From Rhodoferax sp. (GTDB taxonomy: Bacteria > Pseudomonadota > Gammaproteobacteria > Burkholderiales > Burkholderiaceae_C): 7,037 nucleotides of DNA. Position numbers and translations under genes: made by a program. The notes under the pieces are model-generated. The model saw only the letters and a list, made by a program, of their open reading frames with translations. It was not told the origin of the DNA and searched no databases. The first letter of the stretch is position 1. Each line of letters opens with the position of its first letter. Of the stretch, positions 1-6,109 are shown piece by piece. The stretch is from the NCBI GenBank assembly GCA_023231075.1, contig JALNWC010000130.1, positions 1 through 7,037 on the forward strand, read 5' to 3'.

Positions 1-1
1 G

Positions 2-769
2 CTGTTTGCCAACCACCACAGCCAGAAAGACGCCGACGAAGACCACCCCTACGGCCATCAGCGCTTTGAAACCGCCGCCTCGCTGGTGCTCGGGGTGCTG
101 CTGCTGGCAGTCGGCCTGGGCATGCTCTGGTCGGCTGCCGGCAAGCTGCAAAACCCCGCGTCCATTGCCAAGGTGCACATCATCGCGCTGTGGGTGGCCG
201 CGGGCGCGCTGGTCGCCAAGGAGCTGCTGTTTCGCTACATGCTGTCGGTGGCCAAAAAGGTCAAGAGCAGCATGCTGGTGGCGAATGCCTGGCACGCCCG
301 CTCGGATGCCGCGTCGTCGCTGGTGGTGGGGGTCGGCATCATCGGCAACCTGCTGGGCTACCCCATTCTGGACCCGATTGCCGCCGCCATCGTGGGCTTC
401 ATGGTGACCCGGATGGGTTGGAGCTTCGGCTGGGACGCCCTGCATGACCTGATGGACCGCGCGGTGGACGTGGCCGAGGTGCAGGCCATCCGGCAAACCC
501 TGCTCGACACCCCCGGCATCAGCAATGTGCACGACGTGCGCACCCGCAAAATGGGCGACATGATTGTGGTCGATGCCCACCTGGAAGTGAATGCCACGCT
601 GAGCGTGGAACAAGGCCACGACATCGCCGTGGCGGCCCGCGACCGCGTCATGCAGCGCCACCGGGTCATCAACATGATGACGCATGTGGACCCCTACAAA
701 CGCCCGGACCGGGACCATAAGACACCCGTTCAAGTCCAGTTTTATCCGGACAACCCGACCCAGGGTTAA
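2..769 (+). CDS. Cation diffusion facilitator (CDF) family metal exporter, 5' truncated by window edge
   Basis: The reading frame is open from base 2 to the TAA at 767-769 and gives 255 residues; the first two membrane helices lie outside the window. CDF proteins are inner-membrane dimers that export divalent metals such as Zn, Fe or Mn in exchange for protons. The start shows the loop DEDHPYGHQRFE (residues 12-23), which aligns with the site-B loop of E. coli YiiP/FieF: D12, H15 and H19 match its ligands. Hydrophobic helices follow at about 24-45, 58-78, 95-119 and 121-143. The TM5 motif HARSD (H98, D102) matches the transport-site H153/D157 of YiiP. The C-terminal cytosolic ferredoxin-like domain (about 145-225) keeps the site-C-like residues H167 (VHDVRTR), H183 (DAHLEV) and H218/D220 (HVDP). 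The family is clear. The metal cannot be told, because half of the transport site (TM2) is missing here. It lies 82 bases before pta on the same strand, with no obvious functional link. Confidence 0.93.
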   Translation: MFANHHSQKDADEDHPYGHQRFETAASLVLGVLLLAVGLGMLWSAAGKLQNPASIAKVHIIALWVAAGALVAKELLFRYMLSVAKKVKSSMLVANAWHARSDAASSLVVGVGIIGNLLGYPILDPIAAAIVGFMVTRMGWSFGWDALHDLMDRAVDVAEVQAIRQTLLDTPGISNVHDVRTRKMGDMIVVDAHLEVNATLSVEQGHDIAVAARDRVMQRHRVINMMTHVDPYKRPDRDHKTPVQVQFYPDNPTQG

Positions 770-784
770 CCCTTGGCTGGGTTA
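763..784 (+). other. Overlapping inverted repeats at the CDF stop codon
   Basis: A perfect 10-base palindrome GGGTTAACCC (763-772) contains the TAA stop. It overlaps a second inverted repeat, TAACCC-6-GGGTTA (767-784). The second could form a 6-bp hairpin just after the CDF gene. The nearest T-run (800-805) is 16 bases further on, so this is not a standard rho-independent terminator. It may mark weak termination or transcript stabilisation, or be chance. Confidence 0.3.
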
Positions 785-789
785 TGATG

Positions 790-819
790 CAGTGCACCAT
801 TTTTTACGCCAGCGCACTG
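790..819 (+). promoter_or_regulatory. Dyad CAGTGC-18-GCACTG in the pta upstream region
   Basis: A 6-base inverted repeat (790-795 and 814-819) surrounds a T-rich 18-base spacer with a run of T at 800-805. It lies in the 82-base gap before pta and ends where the sequence GGAGGA (819-824) begins. It could be an operator or an mRNA hairpin close to the ribosome landing area. I see no convincing -35/-10 pair in the gap; TATGAT at 783-788 resembles a -10 but has no matching -35. Confidence 0.25.
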
Positions 820-839
820 GAGGATTGGCGATAACCAGC

Positions 840-843
840 GGAG
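840..843 (+). promoter_or_regulatory. Shine-Dalgarno GGAG that sets the pta start
   Basis: GGAG at 840-843 is 8 bases before the ATG at 852, which is good spacing. A stronger-looking GGAGGA at 819-824 has no start codon at a suitable distance: the in-frame TTG at 825 directly abuts it. The reading frame is open back to 684, but upstream codons do not resemble Pta. Confidence 0.7.
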
Positions 844-851
844 TTTTTCCC

Positions 852-2903
852 ATGCGTTCGTATTTCGTTGCAGCGACCCAAGCCAACGTCGGCCTCACTT
901 CGGTTTCACTCGGTCTGTTGCGGGCACTGCAACGGCGTGGACTGAAGGTGGCGTTTGTCAAACCCGTCACCAAGCGCACGCCAGACACCGAACCTTCGGT
1001 CCTGTTCGCACGCAGCATCTGCAAGGTTGCGAGCACCCCCGACCCGCTGCCCATGAGCCTGGTGACCCAGTACATCACCAGTGGCAAAACCGATGAATTG
1101 CTCGAAGATATCGTCAGCCTGGCCATGTCAGCCACCGAAGGCGCCGATGTGTTGGTGGTCGAAGGTATTCATGCCGATTCGAGTCGTGCTTTCATTCCGC
1201 GCCTGTCGGCTGACATCGCCAGAAGCCTGCAGGCGGACGTGGTGCTCGCTGCCAGCGGGGCGGACGCGGAGGGTATCGCCCAGACCAACTACCTGATTGG
1301 CCAGGTCCGCCAGGCGGGGCGCAACGTGGTGGGCGTCATCTTCAACCGCGCCGCCCCCGACTTCGACAAAGCCGCAGTCACCCAACAGCTGGGCGGTGTA
1401 CCGATCTGGGGCGTCATCGAAAACAATCCGGCACTGTCCGCGCCACGCACCATCGACGTGGCCCGCCATCTGGGCGCCGAGGTGATGATCGAAGGCCAGA
1501 TCGCGACCCGGCGCGTGCTGGACACGGTGCTGGCGGCCCGCTCGGTGACCGAAGTCATTCCTCGCCTCAAACCCGGTGCGCTGGTGATCAGTGCCGGCGA
1601 CCGCGACGATGTCATTCTGGCCACCGCGCTGGCGGAAAGCAACGGCATCGAACTGGCGGGCCTGGTGCTGACGCACCACAGCTTCATCAGTCCGCGGATC
1701 GAGCGTTTTGGCTCGCGCGCATTCCACAGTGGCTTGCCGGTGTTGCGCACCGATGGCGACAGTTATGCCACCGCCGCGCGCATCAGCCGGCTGCCGCTGG
1801 CGGTGCCGCAGGACGATTTGAGCCGCATGGATACCGTGATCGACAGCCTGGCCGAGCAAATCGACGGTGACGCGATATGCGTCGGACTGGAGCTGGCCGT
1901 ATCGACCCGCATGTCGGCCCCGGCCTTCCGTTACCAGCTGATCCAGAAGGCGCGCGCGGCCAACAAGCGCATCGTGTTGCCCGAAGGCGATGAGCCGCGC
2001 ACGATTCGTGCGGCGGTGATTTGCACCCAGAAGGGCATCGCGCGCTGCGTGCTGCTGGGCCGGCGAACGGTGATTCAGTCGGTCGCCGACTCGCTGGGGA
2101 TCGAATTGCCGCCGGGGCTGGAGATCCTTGAACCCCATCAAATGGCCGAACGCTATATCGCGCCCTTGGTGGAACTGCGCAAAAGCAAGGGACTCACGTC
2201 GGGCCAAGCCCAGATCGCACTGGAAGACAGCGTGGTGATTGGCACCATGATGCTGGCGCTGGACGAAGTCGATGGGCTGGTCAGCGGTGCGGTTCACACC
2301 ACGGCCAGCACCATTCGCCCGGCCCTGCAATTGATCAGGACGGCACCCGGCTCGTCGATTGTTTCGTCCTGTTTCTTCATGCTCATGCCAGAGCAGGTGC
2401 TGGTTTACGCCGATTGCGCGATCATCCCCGACCCCACGGCTCAGGAGTTGGCCGAAATCGCCAAGCAAAGCGCCGACAGTGCACGCGCCTTTGGCATTGA
2501 CCCCAAAGTCGCGATGATCAGCTACAGCACCGGAGCCTCCGGAGCGGGCGACCATGTCGAGAAAGTACGCGCGGCCACCGAGCTGGCCCGCGCCAAGTGG
2601 CCCGAACTGGTGATCGACGGCCCGATGCAGTACGACGCAGCGACGGTGCGCGAAGTTGCCGTGCAAAAGGCACCGGGCAGTGCCGTGGCGGGTCAGGCCA
2701 CGGTCTTTGTGTTTCCCGACCTCAATACCGGCAACACCACCTACAAGGCGGTGCAGCGTTCGGCCAACGTGGTGTCGGTGGGCCCGATGCTGCAGGGCTT
2801 GCGCAAGCCGGTGAACGATTTGTCGCGTGGCGCGCTGGTTGACGACATTGTTTTCACCATCGCGCTGACAGCCATCCAGGCGGAGTCGATGGCGCGGCCA
2901 TGA
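852..2903 (+). CDS. pta: Phosphate acetyltransferase (phosphotransacetylase), long three-domain form
   Basis: The protein has 683 residues, slightly shorter than the 714 of E. coli Pta. It interconverts acetyl-CoA plus phosphate with acetyl phosphate plus CoA in the cytosol, the step paired with acetate kinase in acetate overflow and uptake. Residues 1 to about 190 are the P-loop-like N-terminal domain, beginning MRSYFVAATQANVGLTSVSL; the loop lacks the GKT of a true ATPase, as in E. coli Pta. A DRTGG-type domain follows at about 200-315 (ISAGDRDD near 244). The catalytic PTA_PTB domain runs from about 359 to the end and includes PEGDEPRTIRAA, DGLVSGAVHTTA, SYSTGASGAG (557-566), DGPMQYDAA (589-597), DLNTGNTTYKAVQRSA (from 623) and GLRKPVNDLSRGA. 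All are near-identical to the E. coli blocks, so the enzyme should be active. The start is the ATG with a GGAG 8 bases upstream. No ackA is visible next to it. A terminator follows the stop by 13 bases. Confidence 0.97.
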   Translation: MRSYFVAATQANVGLTSVSLGLLRALQRRGLKVAFVKPVTKRTPDTEPSVLFARSICKVASTPDPLPMSLVTQYITSGKTDELLEDIVSLAMSATEGADVLVVEGIHADSSRAFIPRLSADIARSLQADVVLAASGADAEGIAQTNYLIGQVRQAGRNVVGVIFNRAAPDFDKAAVTQQLGGVPIWGVIENNPALSAPRTIDVARHLGAEVMIEGQIATRRVLDTVLAARSVTEVIPRLKPGALVISAGDRDDVILATALAESNGIELAGLVLTHHSFISPRIERFGSRAFHSGLPVLRTDGDSYATAARISRLPLAVPQDDLSRMDTVIDSLAEQIDGDAICVGLELAVSTRMSAPAFRYQLIQKARAANKRIVLPEGDEPRTIRAAVICTQKGIARCVLLGRRTVIQSVADSLGIELPPGLEILEPHQMAERYIAPLVELRKSKGLTSGQAQIALEDSVVIGTMMLALDEVDGLVSGAVHTTASTIRPALQLIRTAPGSSIVSSCFFMLMPEQVLVYADCAIIPDPTAQELAEIAKQSADSARAFGIDPKVAMISYSTGASGAGDHVEKVRAATELARAKWPELVIDGPMQYDAATVREVAVQKAPGSAVAGQATVFVFPDLNTGNTTYKAVQRSANVVSVGPMLQGLRKPVNDLSRGALVDDIVFTIALTAIQAESMARP

Positions 2904-2916
2904 GGCGGATGCGCTC

Positions 2917-2948
2917 AGCGGCCGGACCCCTGTGGCCGCTCATTTTTT
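2917..2948 (+). terminator. Rho-independent terminator of pta
   Basis: The perfect 7-bp stem AGCGGCC (2917-2923) / GGCCGCT (2934-2940) has a 10-base loop and is followed by TCA and six T (2943-2948). Read on the plus strand this is a classic intrinsic terminator. On the minus strand the hairpin is followed by GAGCGCATCC, with no T-run, so it should not stop the converging operon efficiently. It overlaps the last codons of the DUF2894 gene. Confidence 0.85.
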
Positions 2949-3569
2949 GACAGCTTTCGCCCGCGGCAATTTTTTGGCCGGAGTCGGCCTGGCCTGATCG
3001 CCTTGATCGAGGCACAGCAAGGCGTCTGCGTAACACATAAAGCGGTTGAGGTAATCAGGCGATAGCTCGCGCATCAGCGCCAGCGAGCGCAGCACCAGGC
3101 TGTGCGAATTGATGGGCCCGGCATTCTTGGGCGCCCGACCGAGGGCCTTGGCGAGCTGCTTGTCGACGCTGAGTTTGGACCAGGTGTTGCGGAAATGGCG
3201 CACGCTTTTGAGCTCGGGGCGATTTCCAACAACGCGGCTCGAGCCAGCGTCCCGGCCGCCATCAGGTGTTTCCGGCGCGGGTTGCGACAGGGCACGGGCC
3301 AGTTCGCCCAGCGATGCGCGCGGCGCACTGCGTGGCGGGCTGGCGGTGGCCTGCCGGGCCTCGCGCTGCGCCTGCGCGAAGCGCTCCCGCAAGGTCTGCA
3401 GCGCCTGCGCCAGCCGGGCATCCAGCAGGCGCCTGACCTCGCCCCGGCGCCGGGCCGCACGTTCAAACAGCCCCTGCAGGTAATGCCAGGTCACAGGGTC
3501 ATATTGATCCGCGCCCGCCAGGCGCAGGTCGGCCAATTGCGCGCCGAGATCCTGCGCCAACTCGCTCAT
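2940..3569 (-). CDS. DUF2894 family protein, last gene of the stator-like operon
   Basis: The protein has 209 residues and no experimentally known function. It has no signal peptide or membrane helix, so it should be cytosolic. Residues about 22-75 form an Arg/Ala/Gln-rich helical segment (DPVTWHYLQGL, then RRGEVRRLLDARL). A low-complexity linker follows (about 76-115). The strongly patterned C-terminal block at 121-189 contains VRHFRNTWSKLS, NAGPINSHSLVLRSL, LMRELSPDYLNRFM and YADALLCLD; I recognise these as the DUF2894 signature. The tail is basic (KKLPRAKAVKK). The ATG overlaps the stop of the OmpA/MotB-like gene as ATGA, and no Shine-Dalgarno sequence is visible, so translation probably depends on coupling. 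Context suggests it is a soluble partner of the DUF802/OmpA membrane pair. The terminal Lys-Lys codons lie inside the T-run of the converging pta terminator. No catalytic motif was found. Confidence 0.88.
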   Translation of the reverse strand: MSELAQDLGAQLADLRLAGADQYDPVTWHYLQGLFERAARRRGEVRRLLDARLAQALQTLRERFAQAQREARQATASPPRSAPRASLGELARALSQPAPETPDGGRDAGSSRVVGNRPELKSVRHFRNTWSKLSVDKQLAKALGRAPKNAGPINSHSLVLRSLALMRELSPDYLNRFMCYADALLCLDQGDQARPTPAKKLPRAKAVKK

Positions 3570-4204
3570 GGCGTGGCATTGACGGCCGCCGCGGCCTTGG
3601 GCACGGGCGCCATTTCAACGCGCCGGTTTTGCTGGCGCGCCGCTTCGTCGCTGTTGGGCGTGATCGGCTGCTCGGCGCCAAAGGCGGCGGCAAAGACCCT
3701 GGCCGAGGGCATGCCCTCCTCGATCAAGGCGCGCGTGACGGTCAGGGCCCGCTGGGCCGACAGCTCCCAGTTGTCGGCAAAACGCGAATTGCCTTCGCGG
3801 ATCGACCGGTCATCGGTAAAACCACTCACCATCAACAGTTCATCGCGCGAGGCCAGGTAAGCCCGCAGTGGCAGCACCAGGCTGTTGAGCAGCTGCCGCC
3901 CCTCGGGTTGCAACTGGTCGGAATTCAAGGCGAACAGCACGCGGCCACTGATGCCAATGCGCCCGTTGTTCAGGGTGATGCGCCCGGCGGCCAGCGGAAT
4001 CGCCAGGGCCTTTTCAAGCGTCATGCGGCGCTGTTCCTCGATCTGGCGTTTGTTGATTTCGGCTTGCAGGCTCGCGGCCAGCTCCAGCTGAACCCCCAGC
4101 ACCGCGACCAGGATCAGCACAAACGCGCCCAGCAGGCCCGACATCAGGTCGCCAAAAACAGCCCAGACCGGCGCCGTCTGCTCAATCCCTTCGCTGTCTT
4201 GCAT
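3566..4204 (-). CDS. MotB/ZorB-like single-pass membrane protein with OmpA peptidoglycan-binding domain
   Basis: The protein has 212 residues. A short cytosolic N-terminus leads into one membrane helix (about 13-40) with FGDLMSGLLGAF; D19 sits where MotB has its proton-carrying Asp (ADFMTA in flagellar MotB). A helical linker (41-68) is followed by an OmpA_C-type domain (about 85-200). It contains LFALNSDQL (90-98), SGFTDD (127-132), NWELSAQRA (145-153) and NRRVEM (193-198), the usual peptidoglycan-contact pattern. Topology should be N-in with the domain in the periplasm. By family knowledge such a protein is the plug and anchor subunit of a proton-driven stator whose ring subunit is the MotA-like upstream gene. 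I chose ATG 4204 over the TTG at 4207: it overlaps the DUF802 stop as TGATG and has AGGTGA (4214-4209) upstream. It could instead be a TolR/ExbD analogue, but the OmpA domain favours MotB/ZorB. Confidence 0.9.
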   Translation of the reverse strand: MQDSEGIEQTAPVWAVFGDLMSGLLGAFVLILVAVLGVQLELAASLQAEINKRQIEEQRRMTLEKALAIPLAAGRITLNNGRIGISGRVLFALNSDQLQPEGRQLLNSLVLPLRAYLASRDELLMVSGFTDDRSIREGNSRFADNWELSAQRALTVTRALIEEGMPSARVFAAAFGAEQPITPNSDEAARQQNRRVEMAPVPKAAAAVNATP

Positions 4205-6099
4205 CAACTCACCTCGTCAGCAGCCAAAACCTGGCGGGCCGGGCGTTGGCGCAGCTCGTCAAAAATTTCCTTGTGCGACATCAGGCTCAGGTCAATGATT
4301 TCACGGGCCTGGGCCACGTAATAGGCGAGCTGGTCGTCACTGCGGGCCATGGATTTGTCCATGGCGCCTTCAATGCGCTGCAGCTGGCCGACCAGCTTGG
4401 CGTTGGCCTCGCCGAAGGCGCGCACCGCAAAACCAAGGGCGTCGCTGAGGCTGGCCACATCCACCGCGCTGCTGGTGACCTGGGCCGCCATGTCGGAGAG
4501 CTTGGCGGTTTGCTGGTCGACCTGCTCGGCGAACTGGCTGCCGGTTTGCTGGAGCGCGCCTGCCGAGGACGCCACCAGCGTGTCGATCACCGCGCGCTGC
4601 TCAAGCGCGGCATGGTTGACGGACTCAAGCAAGGCATTCAAGGCAGCCATGATGCGGCTGCGCTCCTCCAGCAATTCGTTGTCGCGCGCCACACTGCTTG
4701 ACATTTCCTGGCGCAATTGCCCGATCACGTCGGCCGCGGCGCGTGGTGCTTCCGAGGCGGTTTCGATGAGCCGCCGGATCGGGTCTTCGAGCGCCGTGCC
4801 CAGCGTGCTCAAGTGGCCGGTCAGCGCGGTCTGCAGGTCGCCCAGGCGCGCCACGGCGGCAGCACCGCGCGACGCTTCCTCGTCGCGCAGCGCAGCCAGC
4901 CCGGTTTGCAACAGGCTGACCCACTGGTCCATGCGCGCGCCATGCTGCGCCAGCCATTGCGCCTCAGAGGCGATGCGGGAGCGAACCAGCTCCTCGGAGC
5001 TGATCGTGAGGCGCTGGATGTCGCGCAAAGTGCTGCCGGCCTGGACCTGCGCGCTGGCGGTGACTTGCTGCGCGGTCTGCGCCAGCGCTGTGCAGATCGC
5101 CTGCTGTTGCGCGAGCGCCTGCGCGCCGAGCCGGTCAGACAGACCATCGAGTTGCGCTTGCGCGGTGTCGATCACGCGTTCGTGCAGCACCCTGGCCTCA
5201 CGGGCCATGCCCGACAGGGCGGCCTCGAGCACCGGCTTGAGGCTCTCACCGGCCACCTGCGCGCTTTGCGACAGGCTGTCCTTGAGCGATTGGTCGACCG
5301 AAGCGGCCAACTCCCGGTAAAGGCCCTTGACCTCGCCGTGAAAGCCCTCCTGGTTGCTCAGCAGGCGCTGGTTCAGCTGCTGGCTCAGCTGTTCCATCTG
5401 CGCCATCATCGCCTGCAGTTGATCGGCCACCGCGGGCAGGGCACGGGCCTGGAATTGCAGCGCCTGGTAGGTTTCCTGGCGCTGGTGGCTGAGCGAAAAG
5501 CTGCGCAACGAGGTCGCTATCTTGCTGTCGAGCAGCTGGGCTGCCTGCAGCCTTTCACGCCGACTCACCGCCGACATCAAGCCCAGCATGGCCGACGCCG
5601 CCACGCCCGCCACCGAGGTGCCAAACGCCAGTCCCAGGCCCTTGATGGGGGCGGCCAGCGCGGTGCGGATGGCCTGCAGGTCGGCGCTGCCCTGCAGCGA
5701 AAAAGCGGCGCCATTGAGGGTGACCACCATGCCCAGGAAGGTGCCCAGCATGCCCAGCATCACCAGCAAGCCCACCAGATAAGGCGTCAGCGCCGGACCG
5801 GGCAAGCCGGTGCGCTCGCCTTCGATGCGCAAGCGCACCGGGTTCTGCAGCGAGGGAGGCAATGGGCTGAGCCAGTCGCCGAGGTTCGACAGCGTGTCAG
5901 GAATGGCCGCCAGCGCCGCCGACAAGCTGCCCGTGGCCTGGCGAAACTGATGCAATTCAAGCGCGCCATAGCCATAGACAGCGGCAATCAGCAGCGTCAC
6001 CGCCAGCGCCAAGGGATGGGACACCACAAACCCGGCGCCGATCCAGACGACCGCCGTGGCACCCAACAAAAAGGCGCCCGTGAACAGATGTTTATGCAT
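4204..6099 (-). CDS. DUF802 protein: MotA/ExbB/ZorA-like membrane ring subunit with very long cytosolic helical tail
   Basis: The protein has 631 residues and no experimentally known function. Hydrophobic helices lie at about 5-26, 28-49, 106-129 and 152-175, the four-helix layout of MotA. The third carries GMLGTFLGMVVTL (116-128) and the fourth GLAFGTSVAGVAASA (156-170). These resemble the pore-lining helices of the MotA/TolQ/ExbB family, with T120 and T161 in the positions of its polar pore residues. Residues about 180-631 are hydrophilic, rich in Ala, Gln, Leu, Ser and Glu and very poor in Pro, so a long alpha-helical or coiled-coil arm in the cytosol is expected. A conserved-looking end block (553-616) includes QRIEGAM, RSDDQLAYYVAQAREIIDLS and EIFDELRQ, which I associate with DUF802 proteins. 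The ATG at 6099 begins just before the first helix, 10 bases after the DUF3348 stop, with only a weak GAGA upstream. Its stop overlaps the MotB-like start. The DUF802 assignment is likely; the stator role is inferred. Confidence 0.87.
   Translation of the reverse strand: MHKHLFTGAFLLGATAVVWIGAGFVVSHPLALAVTLLIAAVYGYGALELHQFRQATGSLSAALAAIPDTLSNLGDWLSPLPPSLQNPVRLRIEGERTGLPGPALTPYLVGLLVMLGMLGTFLGMVVTLNGAAFSLQGSADLQAIRTALAAPIKGLGLAFGTSVAGVAASAMLGLMSAVSRRERLQAAQLLDSKIATSLRSFSLSHQRQETYQALQFQARALPAVADQLQAMMAQMEQLSQQLNQRLLSNQEGFHGEVKGLYRELAASVDQSLKDSLSQSAQVAGESLKPVLEAALSGMAREARVLHERVIDTAQAQLDGLSDRLGAQALAQQQAICTALAQTAQQVTASAQVQAGSTLRDIQRLTISSEELVRSRIASEAQWLAQHGARMDQWVSLLQTGLAALRDEEASRGAAAVARLGDLQTALTGHLSTLGTALEDPIRRLIETASEAPRAAADVIGQLRQEMSSSVARDNELLEERSRIMAALNALLESVNHAALEQRAVIDTLVASSAGALQQTGSQFAEQVDQQTAKLSDMAAQVTSSAVDVASLSDALGFAVRAFGEANAKLVGQLQRIEGAMDKSMARSDDQLAYYVAQAREIIDLSLMSHKEIFDELRQRPARQVLAADEVS
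4208..4215 (-). promoter_or_regulatory. Shine-Dalgarno GAGGTGAG for the OmpA/MotB-like gene, inside the DUF802 coding end
   Basis: The minus strand reads GAGGTGAGTTGATG. The AGG core is 7 bases before the ATG at 4204, and the site encodes the last residues (Glu-Val-Ser) of the upstream protein. It is the only strong Shine-Dalgarno in the operon, which suggests that the MotB-like subunit is also initiated independently. Confidence 0.7.
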
Positions 6100-6109
6100 T
6101 GGTCTCGTG

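Noticed and set aside
291..306. Sigma-54-like TGGCACG inside the CDF gene
   Set aside because: The downstream half reads CTCGG rather than TTGC, and the site lies within the HARSD coding motif.
684..851. Upstream in-frame extension of pta
   Set aside because: It overlaps the CDF coding end in another frame and does not resemble Pta. The ATG at 852 has a well-spaced GGAG and gives the canonical N-terminus.
1128..2666. 512-codon open frame antisense to pta
   Set aside because: Its codons mirror the third-position G/C bias of pta. The protein is rich in Arg, Gly, His and Gln with no family signature, so it is a shadow frame.
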